NCBI RefSeq assembly: GCF_039543525.1
Contig: NZ_BAABJX010000020.1
Location: 62,001 to 126,000 of the forward strand
Origin: Algivirga pacifica
GTDB taxonomy: Bacteria; Bacteroidota; Bacteroidia; Cytophagales; Flammeovirgaceae
DNA: 64,000 nucleotides
Direction of reading: 5' to 3'
Each line of letters starts with the position of its first letter. Position 1 is the first letter of the stretch. The translations under genes and the position numbers were made by a program. Of the stretch, positions 62,828-64,000 are shown piece by piece. Below the pieces are notes generated by a model. The model saw nothing but the letters and a program-made list of their open reading frames with translations, was not told the origin of the DNA and made no database searches.

Positions 62828-63890
62828 GGCTTTGTTGCAACGAGTCTATACTCTCTAAGGCTCGTTGCTTATTTTTAAATTTTGAACGAATTGGGCATAC
62901 CTATCCCATTGAACTTATTTAAGACTTTACAACCAATCATCACCTCGGTGACTTGGCTATCAAATTTTCTGGATAGAAGGGTATTTCCAATAATTGTTTT
63001 ATAACGAAACATTGCTGTTTCTGATAAACTTCTTTGGTGATACCCTGATTCTTTTTTCCACTCTTCTCTTCCTATTTCTTCTATTCGATCCAAGGTGTCA
63101 AAACGTTCCAAATGTGCCAATGTAGGCTCTTTGACCTTTGTCTTGACGCCATTTTTTTGGGGAGGAACAATATTTACCCCCCCTTTCTTTTTAACTGCTT
63201 TTCGAGATTTATACTTGTCGTAAGCGCCATCTCCATAAAATTCTCCAACTGTTTCAATAGGTGCCAATAAGTCTTCTACAACTTCTCCATCGTCTATCGC
63301 GTTGGTTGTTAATTTGGCACAAATGATCTGTTGTGTCTCTGTATCCACCCCTAAATGCAGTTTTTGCCATGTTCTACGCTTACCAGCTCCATGTTTACGT
63401 ACTTTCCATTCTCCTTCACCATACACTTTCAGACCGGTACTATCTATGGCTATATTTACCGCTTCTCCAGATGATATAGGGTCTAGCGTGATGGATAAAT
63501 GTTGTGCTCTACGAGATACGGTAGTATAATCTGGAACTTGTATATCGTTAATTCCCATCAATTCAAAAACACTTGCCAAAAAGCCAGTACTCTGACGTAG
63601 TTTTAGCTTATAAAGGTATCGAAGAGTTAAACAAAGCTCTATAATATCATCTGTATATTGCTTCTCTCCTACCACTTTATCCTGATAGCTACATTCACGC
63701 CATCTGCGTAGAGTATTTTTATCTAACCAAATGGTAAGACTACCTCTTTGAATTAAAGAAGTATTGTATTCTTTCCAGTTTTTAAGTTTATACTTATCTT
63801 TAGGCTCAGGCATGATTAAGGTGTTTTGTTTTGGTTCGCACTTAAACTTACCACTTTTTCATGCCTTTTTCATATCGTTGCAACAAAGCC
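62828..63890. mobile_element. complete IS5-family (IS903-like) insertion sequence
   Basis: 1063 bp with 16-bp perfect terminal inverted repeats GGCTTTGTTGCAACGA (62828) and its complement (ends 63890). The 9 bases ACTGTTCAT occur directly outside both ends (62819-62827 and 63891-63899), a 9-bp target duplication as for IS903. The transposase gene fills the interior on the reverse strand. The element looks recent and possibly active. Confidence 0.96.
62875..63813 (-). CDS. IS5/IS903-type DDE transposase
   Basis: 312 residues, full length. NWKEYNTSLIQRGSLTIWL is the typical start. The catalytic residues are the Asp in AIDSTGLKVYG, the Asp in YGDGAYDKYKSRK, and the Glu in RSLSETAMFRYK. It cuts and joins the 16-bp ends of the surrounding element. 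No frameshift or stop was seen. Confidence 0.95.
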   Translation of the reverse strand: MPEPKDKYKLKNWKEYNTSLIQRGSLTIWLDKNTLRRWRECSYQDKVVGEKQYTDDIIELCLTLRYLYKLKLRQSTGFLASVFELMGINDIQVPDYTTVSRRAQHLSITLDPISSGEAVNIAIDSTGLKVYGEGEWKVRKHGAGKRRTWQKLHLGVDTETQQIICAKLTTNAIDDGEVVEDLLAPIETVGEFYGDGAYDKYKSRKAVKKKGGVNIVPPQKNGVKTKVKEPTLAHLERFDTLDRIEEIGREEWKKESGYHQRSLSETAMFRYKTIIGNTLLSRKFDSQVTEVMIGCKVLNKFNGIGMPNSFKI

Positions 63891-63937
63891 ACTGTTCATT
63901 GATAATTGAAAATTAATCATTGAAAATTATTAGCTGT

Positions 63938-64000
63938 CTAATCGATTTCTATAGGCGATAATTGCTGAGCTCTCTCCACAAAGTGCGCTACTTCTTCCTC
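63938..64000 (-). CDS. C-terminal end of an unknown protein (runs off window)
   Basis: Reverse-strand frame open from the window edge to a TAG at 63938: EEEVAHFVERAQQLSPIEID. It is too short to identify. It is acidic and helical in outlook and could be a real gene tail, placed just outside the insertion sequence. Confidence 0.45.
   Translation of the reverse strand, partial: EEEVAHFVERAQQLSPIEID

Overview
The window looks like chromosomal DNA from a Bacteroidota bacterium, probably of the Cytophagia type (marine or gliding). It is AT-rich. Two giant secreted proteins end in type IX secretion (T9SS) sorting domains. Sensors follow the Reg_prop/Y_Y_Y layout, an IcmF-type fused acyl-CoA mutase is present, Shine-Dalgarno sites are mostly absent, and a few boxes resemble the Bacteroidota TAnnTTTG promoter. 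I cannot name the species. No tRNA, rRNA or CRISPR array was seen. Layout: 1-12.5 kb holds a truncated secreted protein, a SPOR-domain protein, a TPR protein, an FMN reductase, IcmF, a TonB-C-like secreted protein, a VOC protein, an Rpn/PD-(D/E)XK protein and a membrane protein. 12.8-16 kb encodes a T9SS metallophosphoesterase, followed by two copies of a structured dispersed repeat and two long heptamer arrays. 17-23 kb holds a LOG-family protein, an HDAC-like deacetylase, the C-terminal processing protease, a thioredoxin-fold protein and a DUF2064 protein. 23.4-29.5 kb is nuoKLMN, the membrane arm of respiratory complex I, preceded by a cyclophilin and hpt. 31-33.3 kb is a cassette of three unrecognised genes that share motifs, followed by ftsK. 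36.5-41 kb holds a two-repeat CHRD-like lipoprotein, a coiled-coil TPR protein and a class-V aminotransferase bracketed by palindromic elements. 41-47.4 kb is a two-gene NRPS-like locus: a 1762-residue enzyme (condensation, FkbH, carrier protein, thioester reductase, C-terminal domain of a kind known from GMC oxidases) whose stop overlaps the start of an alpha/beta hydrolase. 47.6-56 kb has three small proteins and two tandem Reg_prop/SpoIIE phosphatase sensors. 56.3-62.5 kb has a coiled-coil membrane protein and a T9SS LamG/Fn3 protein. The window ends with an intact IS5-family (IS903-like) element and the tail of another gene. The intergenic DNA is unusual. It contains (i) heptanucleotide tandem arrays of several different units, often touching stop codons and three times preceded by a GGGCG...CGCCC hairpin; (ii) four copies of a ~300-bp element with a covarying terminator-like stem; (iii) palindromes with a GAGC-TTC-GCTC core and strings of small hairpins separated by GTTGAG; and (iv) at least two MITE-like families. 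Two MITE copies differ by exact 7- and 14-base gaps, which suggests the heptamers are an active slippage unit. The best candidates for undescribed biology are the NRPS-like locus, the covarying repeat element, the heptamer/hairpin system and the three-gene cassette.
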